Made by a program: the position numbers and the translations under genes. From contig JBGAGP010000003.1 in the NCBI GenBank assembly GCA_044226685.1, positions 27,393-91,392 of the forward strand: 64,000 nt of DNA, in the 5' to 3' direction. The notes under the pieces are model-generated. The model made no database searches and was not told where the DNA came from. It saw nothing but the letters and a program-made list of their open reading frames with translations. This DNA comes from Dongia_A sp044226685. GTDB lineage: Bacteria; Pseudomonadota; Alphaproteobacteria; Dongiales; Dongiaceae. Shown here piece after piece: positions 24,835 to 33,092 of the stretch. Numbering within the stretch: the first letter of the stretch is position 1; every line of letters begins with the position of its first letter.

Positions 24835-26100
24835 ATGAAAGCGATCGTTCTCGGCGGCGGAATCATCGGCACCACCACCGCCTACTACCTTGCCAAGGCC
24901 GGCCACGAGATCCACCTGGTCGACCGGCAATCCGAAGTGGCGATGGAGACCAGCTTCGCCAATGGTGGCGTGCTGCATACCAGCGAGGCCGAGCCGTGGT
25001 CGCAGCCCGGCATGCCGCAGAAGGTGCTGTCCTGGATGGGCAAGGCCAATGCACCGATGCTGCTGCATGTCAGCGCCCTGCCATCGATCTGGCGCTGGGG
25101 TCTCTCCTTCATGCGCAACTGCTCGCTGGAGCGCTACCGCTTCGCGGCGGCGGTCAATCTGCGGCTCGCGCTCCACACGCTGGAGGAGATCAGGAAGGTG
25201 CGCGCAGAAGCGGCGTTTCCCTACGATCTCTCCGAGAAGGGCACGCTGAAGATCTACACAAGCCGCGCCTCGATGGACAAGAATGTGGCCGAATCGGACC
25301 TGCTGCGGCCCTATGGCATGAAATTCGAGGCGGTCGATGCCGCGCGCTGCGTCGCCATAGAGCCCGCGCTCGGTCCGATCCGCGACACGCTGGTGGGCGG
25401 CATCTATGCGGCCCCGGACGAGCATGGCGATTGCCACAAATTCGCCGTCGGCCTGCGCCGCCATTGCGAGGAGAAGCTCGGCGTCACGTTCCACATGAAC
25501 ACCGAATTGCGCGGCTTCATCCGCAGCGGCAATCGCATCGACGGCATCGAGACCAGCAAAGGCAAGATGCAGGCCGAGTCTTACGTCGCGGCGATGGCGA
25601 GCTACACGCCCGCCCTGGTCCGGCGACTTGGCATCGATCTGCAGATCTATCCGGCCAAGGGGGTCACGGTGACCGTGCCGGCGGCGAGCTGGCCCGATGG
25701 CCCGCAGGTGCCGATCATCGACGACACCAAGCTGTTCGGGCTGATCCGCCTCGGCGACCGCTATCGCTGCTCCGGCTCGGTTGAATTCACCGGCTGGGAG
25801 ACGACGCCCAACCCGGTCCGCTGCAAGGCGATCATCGACAACGTCACCAGCGTCTTCCCGCAATTCGCCCGCTGCTACGACCCGGGCAGTGCCAAGTTCT
25901 GGGCCGGGCTGCGGCCCATGGCGGCCTCCGGCAGCCCGTATCTCGGCGCCACCCCGGTGAAGAATCTCTACCTCAATTGCGGCCACGGCCATCTCGGCTG
26001 GACGCTGTCCTGCGGCTCGTCGCAGATCGTGGCCGACATCGTCTCCGGACGAAAGCCGGCAATCGATATCACCGGCCTCACCCTCGATACGCATCACTGA
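24835..26100 (+). CDS. FAD-dependent D-amino-acid dehydrogenase (DadA-like)
   Basis: 421 residues from the ATG at 24835. The N-terminal FAD-binding motif is IVLGGGIIGTTTAYYLAKAG with the acidic end of strand 2 in IHLVDRQ. DAO-family features include FANGGVLHTSEAEPW and the C-terminal LYLNCGHGHLGWTLSCGSS. It is expected to oxidise a D-amino acid (or similar amine) to an imino acid, passing electrons to the respiratory chain. The next gene encodes a RidA-like protein, a family that hydrolyses imines, which supports real imine production. It starts 13 bases after the lactonase-like gene. Confidence 0.88.
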   Translation: MKAIVLGGGIIGTTTAYYLAKAGHEIHLVDRQSEVAMETSFANGGVLHTSEAEPWSQPGMPQKVLSWMGKANAPMLLHVSALPSIWRWGLSFMRNCSLERYRFAAAVNLRLALHTLEEIRKVRAEAAFPYDLSEKGTLKIYTSRASMDKNVAESDLLRPYGMKFEAVDAARCVAIEPALGPIRDTLVGGIYAAPDEHGDCHKFAVGLRRHCEEKLGVTFHMNTELRGFIRSGNRIDGIETSKGKMQAESYVAAMASYTPALVRRLGIDLQIYPAKGVTVTVPAASWPDGPQVPIIDDTKLFGLIRLGDRYRCSGSVEFTGWETTPNPVRCKAIIDNVTSVFPQFARCYDPGSAKFWAGLRPMAASGSPYLGATPVKNLYLNCGHGHLGWTLSCGSSQIVADIVSGRKPAIDITGLTLDTHH

Positions 26101-26127
26101 AACCCGTCGCAAGGAAAGCCCGCGCCC

Positions 26128-26619
26128 ATGGCCAAGAAGCCCGCCTCGAAAGCCGCCGCGAAGAAATCCGGCAAGAAATCCACCGTCGTCTTCACCTCGC
26201 CGAACGGCGCGCAGTTCCTCGGCGATCCGATGCCCTACCCGATCTCGCGCGCGGTACGGGCCGGCGATTTCGTCATCACCAGCGCCTTCGGCGCCGTGGT
26301 GCCGACGATCGAGGAAACGGTCTACGATTCGGTGGGCATGCCGCTCTCCTCCGGCAAGCAGCGCAAGGGCGTCTCCTTCGCCGACGAGGTGCACGGCACG
26401 TTCAAGATGGTGCAGGATGCCCTGGCGCTGGCGGGCTGCACGCTCGACGATGTCGTCGATTCGCAGGTCTGGCTTAAGGATCCGCGGGACTTCGACGAGA
26501 TGAACCGGATCTACGCGACCTATTTCAAGCGCAGCAAGCCGATCCGCTCCTGCTTCCAGAACAGCTTCATGCTCGAGTTCCGCATCGAGATAAAGGTCGT
26601 CGCCTACAAGCCGCAATAG
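26128..26619 (+). CDS. RidA/YjgF-family protein
   Basis: 163 residues with a lysine/alanine-rich N-terminal tail of about 20 residues (MAKKPASKAAAKKSGKKS), then the YjgF fold. YPISRAVRAGDFVITSAFGA is the N-terminal strand region, LALAGCTLDDVVDSQVWL the helix-strand segment, and the arginine of KPIRSCFQNSF aligns with the active-site Arg. RidA-type enzymes hydrolyse reactive enamines and imines to ketones. Placed right after the DadA-like gene, it likely finishes the deamination. Confidence 0.88.
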   Translation: MAKKPASKAAAKKSGKKSTVVFTSPNGAQFLGDPMPYPISRAVRAGDFVITSAFGAVVPTIEETVYDSVGMPLSSGKQRKGVSFADEVHGTFKMVQDALALAGCTLDDVVDSQVWLKDPRDFDEMNRIYATYFKRSKPIRSCFQNSFMLEFRIEIKVVAYKPQ

Positions 26620-26638
26620 CCGGGACGGGAGAAGCAGC

Positions 26639-27382
26639 ATGGGCACAGTCATCGTCACCGGTGCCGGCACCGGGATCGGCGCTGCCGCCGCCAGGCGCCT
26701 TGCCGCCGGAGGATGGAAGGTAGCGCTGGTCGGTCGCCGCGCCGAGTTGCTGGACCAGGTCGCGTCCGAAATTGCCCAGGCCGGCGGGCGCGCCGTGCCC
26801 ATGGCGCTCGATCTGCAGGACCCCAGCGCCGCCAAGGCCGTGGTGGAGCGCACCGCCCAGGCCTTCGGCGAAATCGACGCCCTGGTCAACAACGCTGCCG
26901 TGATCAAGGTGCTGCCGCTCGCCGACTACACGCTGGAGATCCTCGACCAGCATTGGGCGGTCAATATCCGCGCGCCCTTCCTGCTGACCCAGGCGGCGCT
27001 GCCCTGGCTGCAGAAGAAGGGCGGTGCGGTGGTCAACATCTCGTCGTCCTCGGGCACGCTGCTGCGGCCGGGGCAATCGGTCTATGGCATGACCAAGTCG
27101 GCGCTGGAATACCTCACGCGCTCGCTGGCCGGCGAACTGGCGCAGCACAAGATCCGCATCAACGCGCTGGCGCTGGGCCCGGTCGACACGCCGATCCACC
27201 AGACCTGGGCGACCGACCTGAAGGCGGCCTATGAATGGCTGGCCAACCAGGTGCCGCTGGGGCGCATTGCCAATGCCGACGAGATCGCCCGCTGGATCGA
27301 GATCCTGGTCTCGCCGGATGCCGGCTGGATGACCGGTGCGGTGATTCCCCTCGATGGCGGACAGGTCCTGGACATCGCATAG
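26639..27382 (+). CDS. Short-chain dehydrogenase/reductase (SDR)
   Basis: 247 residues (MGTVIVTGAGTGIGAA). Cofactor loop TGAGTGIGAAAA, NNAAVIKV, and the catalytic Tyr and Lys in YGMTKSALEY are intact, with MTGAVIPLDGGQVLDIA at the end. It lies 19 bases after the RidA-like gene and 2 bases before the aldolase-like gene, in the same operon. It could be the sugar dehydrogenase that makes the lactone for the lactonase-like enzyme; the SDR at 13946 is the other candidate. Confidence 0.91.
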   Translation: MGTVIVTGAGTGIGAAAARRLAAGGWKVALVGRRAELLDQVASEIAQAGGRAVPMALDLQDPSAAKAVVERTAQAFGEIDALVNNAAVIKVLPLADYTLEILDQHWAVNIRAPFLLTQAALPWLQKKGGAVVNISSSSGTLLRPGQSVYGMTKSALEYLTRSLAGELAQHKIRINALALGPVDTPIHQTWATDLKAAYEWLANQVPLGRIANADEIARWIEILVSPDAGWMTGAVIPLDGGQVLDIA

Positions 27383-27384
27383 GA

Positions 27385-28542
27385 ATGACCATGAATGACA
27401 CCAGCTCGGCGACGCTCGGGCCGAATGCGCGCTTTATCGGGGTGCCCGGCAGCCGGACCGGACTGAGCACGCCAGCCCTGCTGCTCGACCTAGATGCGCT
27501 CGATCGCAACATCGCTGCGATGGCGGCGCATGCGCGGAAAGCGGGCGTCCAGCTGCGGCCGCACAGCAAGGGCGGCAAGTCGATCGAGATCGCGCGCCGG
27601 CAGGTGGCCGCCGGCGCCATCGGCATCTGCTGCACCACCATTGGCGAAGCCGAAATCATGGCGGGAGCCGGCATCGCCAACGTCCTCATCACCTCGCCCA
27701 TCGTGACACCGGCGATGGTCGACCGGCTGGTCGCCCTGAACGGTCGCGCCAGCGGCCTGATGGTCGTTGCCGACAATCCGGCCAATGTCGACGCGCTGGC
27801 CGCCGCCTGCGCCAAGGCGGGACAGACGCTGAGCTTGCTCGTCGAGTTCGACGTCGGGCAAAACCGCACCGGTACCACCAGCGTCGAGGCCGCCACGGCG
27901 CTGGCCTTGCGCATCAAGGCGTCGCCACAGCTGCGCTATGCCGGCGTCCAGGCCTATTACGGGCAGCTGCAGCACGTGGCCGGATTCGCCGAGCGCAAGG
28001 CGCTTGCCGATGCGCAGATGGCGCGGCTGCGCGGCCTCCTCGAACACCTGGCATCGCAGGGCGCCGCGGCCGGAATCGTCACCGGCGGCGGCACCGGCAC
28101 TTTCGACATCGACCCCGCGGGCGGCGTCTTCACCGAGGTGCAGCCCGGCTCCTACCCGTTCATGGATCGCGAGTATGTCGAGATCGACATGAGCGCTGGC
28201 CGCGCGTCGCCGTTCGCAGTGGCGCTCACCGTGCAGACCTCGGTCGTCAGCGCCAACCGATCCGGCTTCGCCGTCGTCAATGCGGGCTACAAGTCCTTCG
28301 CCACCGAGGGCGGCATGCCAGTGGTGGCCAGCCCCAAGCTCGCCAATGCCAGCTATAAATTAATGGGCGACGAGCATGGTGGCGTCCAGTACGATCCCGC
28401 CGGCGGCACGCTCAAGATCGGCGACACGGTGGAATTCGTGACGCCCCATTGCGATCCGACCATCAATCTCTACGACCGCTACCACTGCGTTCGGGGAGAC
28501 ACCCTGGTCGAGATCTGGCCGGTCGACGCGAGGGGCCGCTAG
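27385..28542 (+). CDS. D-threonine-aldolase/DSD1-family PLP enzyme
   Basis: 385 residues from the ATG at 27385; a second ATG at 27391 is possible. Fold-type III PLP enzyme: the Schiff-base Lys is in LRPHSKGGKS, the cofactor region includes GICCTTIGEAEIMAGAG, and the C-terminal metal-site region is FVTPHCDPTINLYDRYHCV. Relatives include D-threonine aldolase and D-serine dehydratase; they cleave or dehydrate beta-hydroxy D-amino acids. Together with the DadA-like and RidA-like genes it suggests that a beta-hydroxy D-amino acid is an intermediate or substrate of this operon. It is the last gene of the operon. Confidence 0.88.
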   Translation: MTMNDTSSATLGPNARFIGVPGSRTGLSTPALLLDLDALDRNIAAMAAHARKAGVQLRPHSKGGKSIEIARRQVAAGAIGICCTTIGEAEIMAGAGIANVLITSPIVTPAMVDRLVALNGRASGLMVVADNPANVDALAAACAKAGQTLSLLVEFDVGQNRTGTTSVEAATALALRIKASPQLRYAGVQAYYGQLQHVAGFAERKALADAQMARLRGLLEHLASQGAAAGIVTGGGTGTFDIDPAGGVFTEVQPGSYPFMDREYVEIDMSAGRASPFAVALTVQTSVVSANRSGFAVVNAGYKSFATEGGMPVVASPKLANASYKLMGDEHGGVQYDPAGGTLKIGDTVEFVTPHCDPTINLYDRYHCVRGDTLVEIWPVDARGR

Positions 28543-28581
28543 CGGCACCCTCGCGAGATATCGCCGCCGGCAAATCCCGCG

Positions 28582-29064
28582 TCAGTTGCCGGGCCGCAGG
28601 GAGATCTGACCGAAGCCCGCCGCGACGTTGAGGCCGGTGACGCCTTCGATGCTCGCCGGCTGCAAGGCGATCTGGTCGTTGCTGCCGCCGACCAGGACGT
28701 TGGCGCCAAGGCCGAGGCCGACCGCGACATCAGCCGTCGCGCCAGCATATTCTCCGGCCAGCGCGCCCTTCTTCACCTGGCCGGGTGCGAAGACCAGCCA
28801 GACCATGTAGGCGCCGTCGGTAAAGCCGAGATCGACGCCATATTTCTTGATCTCGCCGTGATAGCGCTCGCCGGTGCCGTCCGGGCGGGTGAACACGCAG
28901 GACAGGCTCTTGGTGGAGCCGAAGATGAAACCGGATCCGCCGGCCACCCGGCAGTTGAGCGACCCGACATTGACGCCGGAAGCGGCGTCGGCCGGCGCGG
29001 CGGCGAATTGCGCGCCAAGGAGAGACGCCGCGAGTGCGGTGACTGCGAAGCAACGCTTGAACAT
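28582..29064 (-). CDS. DUF992-family secreted protein
   Basis: 160 residues from the ATG at 29064 (MFKRCFAVTALAASLLG) with a signal peptide of about 28 residues ending PADAAS. The mature part has VGSLNCRVAGGSGFIFGS, SCVFTRPDGTGERYHGEIKK and a glycine-rich C-terminus, the pattern of DUF992 proteins of alphaproteobacteria. The family has no established function. It probably resides in the periplasm or envelope. It is convergent with the aldolase-like gene and lies about 116 bases from the ABC operon stop, so it is likely a separate unit. Confidence 0.85.
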   Translation of the reverse strand: MFKRCFAVTALAASLLGAQFAAAPADAASGVNVGSLNCRVAGGSGFIFGSTKSLSCVFTRPDGTGERYHGEIKKYGVDLGFTDGAYMVWLVFAPGQVKKGALAGEYAGATADVAVGLGLGANVLVGGSNDQIALQPASIEGVTGLNVAAGFGQISLRPGN

Positions 29065-29180
29065 GAAGACCCCCTGAGGCTTCCCTGGATTGGGCAATTG
29101 GACGGCAGACTGGTATCCGGCGGAAATATTGGTCCGTTTCGGCGTTTCCGGCAAGGCCAGGACACCGCCGGGTGACCGCG

Positions 29181-31166
29181 TCAACCCGCCGCCAGCAGGT
29201 GGCAACGGGCGTCGTGGCCATCGGCGCCGGAATGCCAGGACGGCACCTCGGCGCTGCACTTCTCCAGGCGTCCGGCGCACCGGCCGGCATAGGGGCAACC
29301 GCGCGATTCGCGGTCATCCTCGTCGCTCAAGGGGCGGATATCCGACAGGGCCCCGCTGCCAGGCTCCAGCACCGCGGCCACCAGCGCCCGGGTATATGGG
29401 TGCCTGGGCGCGGTGCAGACGGCGCGCGCCGGGCCGATTTCGACCAGGTGCCCGCGATAGAGCACCGCGACCCGGTGCGCCAGCGCCTGCACGACCGCCA
29501 GATCGTGCGACACGAACAGGCAGGCGACCTGTCGCTCGGCCGCGAGGTCGCGGATCAAGCGCAGGATCGACGCCTGGACCGAGACATCCAGGGCGGAGGT
29601 GATCTCGTCGCACAGGATCACGTCCGGATCGGCCGCAAAGGCGCGTGCGATGGCGACACGCTGGCGCTCGCCGCCGGACAGGTCGCCGGGATAGCGATCG
29701 AGATAGCTGGCGTCGAGCTTCACGTCCTTCAGCAGCGCGTCGGCGCGCTGGCCGATCTCCGCCGCCGACAGGTTGAAATAGAGGCGCAGCGGCTGGGCCA
29801 GGATCTCCCGCACGCTGTGCCGCGGATTGAGCGAGGCGTCGGGGTTCTGGAAGATGAGCTGGATCGCCCGCAAGGTCGCCCTGTCGCGGGCACCGACTGG
29901 CGCCGCCAGGTCGGTGCCGCCGCCGAAGGTCGCTTTGCCCGCGAGAACCGGCCACAGGCCGGAGATGGCCTTGAGGATCGTCGACTTGCCGCTGCCCGAT
30001 TCACCTACCAGGCCGAGGACCTCGCCCTGGCGCAGAACCAGCGACAGATGGTCGACGGCGAGCTTGCCCGGCGCGCGCGGCAGCAGCCCATCCAGCAACC
30101 CGCGGCGCTGATAGGTCACCGAGAGATCGTCGATGGCGATCTGCGGCGCGGCCGGCGCGAGGCCGCGGCCCGAATCCGCCGCCTCCGAAGCGTCGACGGC
30201 GCCGGATTTCGGGTGCCGGCAGGCGACCCAGTTCTCGCCGTCGCCCGATACCAGGTCCGGCGCGCCGGACAGGCAATCCGCCGCCGCGAACCCGCAGCGG
30301 GGCGCGAAGCGGCAGCCCGGCAGCATCTGTTGCGGCGTTGGCGGACGGCCCTCGATGCTGAGCGGAATCCGCGCCGTCGAGATGCGCGGAATGGATGCCA
30401 GCAGCGCACGACTGTAGGGATGCGACGGCTGCCGCAGCAGCCGCGCCGTCGGGCCGGCCTCGATGATGCGCCCGGAATACATGATGGCAACGCGGTCGCT
30501 GAGCGTCGCGATGACGCCGAGATCGTGGCTGACGCAGATCATCGCCACGTTGCGCTCACGACGCAGATCCGCGAGCAGGTGAAGGATGCCGAGCTGGGTG
30601 GTGACGTCGAGGCCGGTCGTCGGCTCGTCGAGCAGCAGCAGCTCCGGCTCCCCCGCAAGCGCCATGGCGATGCCGACCCGCTGCAGCTGCCCGCCGGAGA
30701 GCTCGTGCGGGAAGCGCCGCTTCAGTCGCTCTGGCGTCGGCAGCCGGACCTGGCGCAGCAGCTGGACGACGCGCTCCTGCCGGGCGTTGCCGGCGAGATT
30801 GGTATGCAGGGCGAGCACCTCGCCGATCTGGTCGCCGACGCGGATATTGGGCGTCAGCGCCGTCCCGGCGTTTTGCGGGATCAGCGCCACGCGGCCGCCA
30901 CGCAGCTTTTCCAGGGCGCGATCGTCGCCATTGAGCAGGTCCATTCCGTCGAAGCGGCAGCTGCCGGCGCGGTGGTGCAGCCCCGGCTTGACGATGCCCA
31001 TCATCGCCAGCAGCAGGGTGCTCTTGCCACAGCCGGATTCGCCGGCGATGCCGAGGGAGGCTGCGCGCCCGATGGTCAGGCTCAGATCGTCGACGATGGG
31101 CACCGTGCCGCTGGCGCCGCCAATGACCAGGCTGTCGATCTCCAGCAAAGGAGCCGCGCCGGTCAT
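29181..31166 (-). CDS. Dipeptide/nickel-type ABC ATPase, DppD-DppF fusion
   Basis: 661 residues with two complete ATPase domains. The first has Walker A GESGCGKST at about 42-50 and signature LSGGQLQRVGIAMAL; the second has GESGSGKST near 390 and LSGGERQRVAIARAF. Each is followed by the Cys-containing C-terminal extension of oligopeptide transporter ATPases (GCRFAPRCGFAAADC and GCPYAGRCAGRLEKC). In many bacteria the two domains are separate proteins. It drives the DppB/DppC-type permease encoded upstream, which overlaps it by 4 bases. Confidence 0.94.
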   Translation of the reverse strand: MTGAAPLLEIDSLVIGGASGTVPIVDDLSLTIGRAASLGIAGESGCGKSTLLLAMMGIVKPGLHHRAGSCRFDGMDLLNGDDRALEKLRGGRVALIPQNAGTALTPNIRVGDQIGEVLALHTNLAGNARQERVVQLLRQVRLPTPERLKRRFPHELSGGQLQRVGIAMALAGEPELLLLDEPTTGLDVTTQLGILHLLADLRRERNVAMICVSHDLGVIATLSDRVAIMYSGRIIEAGPTARLLRQPSHPYSRALLASIPRISTARIPLSIEGRPPTPQQMLPGCRFAPRCGFAAADCLSGAPDLVSGDGENWVACRHPKSGAVDASEAADSGRGLAPAAPQIAIDDLSVTYQRRGLLDGLLPRAPGKLAVDHLSLVLRQGEVLGLVGESGSGKSTILKAISGLWPVLAGKATFGGGTDLAAPVGARDRATLRAIQLIFQNPDASLNPRHSVREILAQPLRLYFNLSAAEIGQRADALLKDVKLDASYLDRYPGDLSGGERQRVAIARAFAADPDVILCDEITSALDVSVQASILRLIRDLAAERQVACLFVSHDLAVVQALAHRVAVLYRGHLVEIGPARAVCTAPRHPYTRALVAAVLEPGSGALSDIRPLSDEDDRESRGCPYAGRCAGRLEKCSAEVPSWHSGADGHDARCHLLAAG

Positions 31167-32074
31167 CGGCCCGCCTTGGCATCATTGCGGTCGACGCCCA
31201 GGGTCTTGGCCGCGGTGTCGACGGCGAGATTGGCGCCGATGATCAGGCTGCTCAGCGCCGCGATCGGGAATATCACGGTCCACGGCGCGGTCGACATCAC
31301 GCCGCGCGAATCGGCGATCATCAGGCCCCAATCCGGCGCCGGCGGCGGCACGCCGAAACCGAGATAGGAGAGCGAGCTGACACCCAGGATCATCCAGGAC
31401 CACTGCATCGCGGCCTGCACCGCCAGGCTGTCGCGGACATTCGGCAGCAACTCCCGGAGTGCGATGGTGGTTCTCCGCTCGCCGCGCGCCTGCGCCGCCA
31501 GCACGAAATCCTTGGTCACGAAATCCAAGGCTGCGCTGCGCGCCAGATAGACCACGGAAAGGCCATAGGAAACGCCCAGGATCGGCATCAGCGCCGCCGT
31601 GCCGGTGCCGAGGGCGGCGACGAAGATCATCACGAACAGGATCCAGGGCATCGACATCAATGCGTCGGCGCAGCGCATCACGATGTTGTCGATCCAGCCG
31701 CCGACCAGCGCCAGGAAGATGCCGAGGATGCCGCCCCACACCATGGCGATGGCGGTGGCGACCGTACAGATCAGCATGGCCTGCCGCCCGCCGAGCAGCG
31801 CGCGAGTCAGCACGTCGCGCCCGAGCAGGTCGGTGCCGAACCAATGCGCGGCCGATGGCGGCTGCAGCACGGCATCGACATCCTGGGCCGCGAAATCGTA
31901 GGGCACGATGAGCGGCCCGATCATCGCGATCAGCACATGGCAGACGACGATCGCGAGTCCGATGGCACCGGACGGATTGGCGAGGAACTGGCGCAACCGG
32001 CTGAGCCGCCCTCTTTCCGGCACGATCACGGCGCCCGGGGGCTCGGCGCGCACCTGCAGGTCCGGCGCGCTCAT
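31163..32074 (-). CDS. Dipeptide-type ABC permease, DppC-like
   Basis: 303 residues with an N-terminal cytoplasmic tail, a first membrane segment (IGLAIVVCHVLIAMIGPLIV), the OppC-type segment HWFGTDLLGRDVLTRALLGG and an EAA-like loop (RGERRTTIALRELLPNVRDS). It forms the channel with the DppB-like protein. It overlaps the genes on both sides by 4 bases, so translation is coupled. Confidence 0.94.
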   Translation of the reverse strand: MSAPDLQVRAEPPGAVIVPERGRLSRLRQFLANPSGAIGLAIVVCHVLIAMIGPLIVPYDFAAQDVDAVLQPPSAAHWFGTDLLGRDVLTRALLGGRQAMLICTVATAIAMVWGGILGIFLALVGGWIDNIVMRCADALMSMPWILFVMIFVAALGTGTAALMPILGVSYGLSVVYLARSAALDFVTKDFVLAAQARGERRTTIALRELLPNVRDSLAVQAAMQWSWMILGVSSLSYLGFGVPPPAPDWGLMIADSRGVMSTAPWTVIFPIAALSSLIIGANLAVDTAAKTLGVDRNDAKAGR

Positions 32075-33021
32075 GCGCGGTAAGTCCGCAGCCGCGGATT
32101 GAGCAGCAGCGACAGCAGGTCGGTCGCCAGATTGGCCACGATGTAGATTCCGCAGACCAGCAGCGCGATCGCCTGGACCAGCGGAATGTCACGGTCGGAG
32201 ACGGCATCCACCGCCATGCGTCCCAGGCCGGGATAGTTGTAGACGCTTTCGACGACCACCGCGCCGCCGAGCAGCCAGGCGACCGTCAGCCCGATGACGC
32301 TGATCGCCGGCAGCAGCGAGTTCGGCAGCACATGGCGCAGCACGATGCGCCGGAACGGCACCCCTTTCAGCCGCGCCATCAGCACATAGTCGCTGGCCAG
32401 CACGTCGATCACCGAGGAGCGCACCATGCGCAGGATATGTGCGGTGAGGACCAGGGTCAGGGTCGCCGCCGGCAGGACCGAGCTTGCCGCCAGTTCCAGG
32501 ACCGGCGCCTTGTATCCGGCGGTCACGATGCCGCTGGCCCAGCCCAGGCCGATGGCGAAGACCAGGATCATGATCGTGGCCGAGACGAATTCGGGGATGG
32601 TCATGGCGAAGATGGCCCCGGCCGACAGGATCATGTCGGGCAACCGGTCGCGGTAGAGCCCGGCCACCACGCCCAGCAGGATGGCGAGTGGCACGCCGAA
32701 CAGGACGGCGATGGCGGACAGGATGACCGTGTTGCGCAGGCGCCAGCCGACCATCTCGGTGATCGGCTTGCCGCGCTGCACCGACACGCCGAGATCGCCT
32801 CGCAGGGCGCCGCCGGCCCATTCGGCGAAGCGTACGAGCGCCGGGCGGTCGAGGCCGAGGCGCGCCTCGCAGCTGGCGAGCTTGGCGCCCTTCGCGTCGC
32901 GTCCGAGGTAGGCGGTGCAGGCATTGCCCGGCATCAGCTCCACCGCCCCGAAGACGACGACGGCGATGAAGGCCATGGTGAAGCAGGCCGAGGCAAATCG
33001 CTGGATGATCAATCTCAGCAC
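32071..33021 (-). CDS. Dipeptide-type ABC permease, DppB-like
   Basis: 316 residues starting MLRLIIQRFASACFTMAFIA, the N-terminal transmembrane helix of DppB proteins. It continues with a periplasmic loop (RLGLDRPALVRFAEWAGGAL) and the EAA region (RLKGVPFRRIVLRHVLPNS). The periplasmic part carries two Cys (CTAYLGRD and KLASCEA). It lies 71 bases after the binding-protein gene. Confidence 0.94.
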   Translation of the reverse strand: MLRLIIQRFASACFTMAFIAVVVFGAVELMPGNACTAYLGRDAKGAKLASCEARLGLDRPALVRFAEWAGGALRGDLGVSVQRGKPITEMVGWRLRNTVILSAIAVLFGVPLAILLGVVAGLYRDRLPDMILSAGAIFAMTIPEFVSATIMILVFAIGLGWASGIVTAGYKAPVLELAASSVLPAATLTLVLTAHILRMVRSSVIDVLASDYVLMARLKGVPFRRIVLRHVLPNSLLPAISVIGLTVAWLLGGAVVVESVYNYPGLGRMAVDAVSDRDIPLVQAIALLVCGIYIVANLATDLLSLLLNPRLRTYRA

Positions 33022-33092
33022 GAGACCAGCCCCCCGAATAGACCTCGCAGCGCGCGCCCCGTTTTTCCCGGGACGCGCGCTACAGGCTATTT

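Noticed and set aside
24688..26907. A 739-codon minus-strand open frame
   Set aside because: Antisense to the DadA-like, RidA-like and SDR genes, which are well supported on the plus strand.
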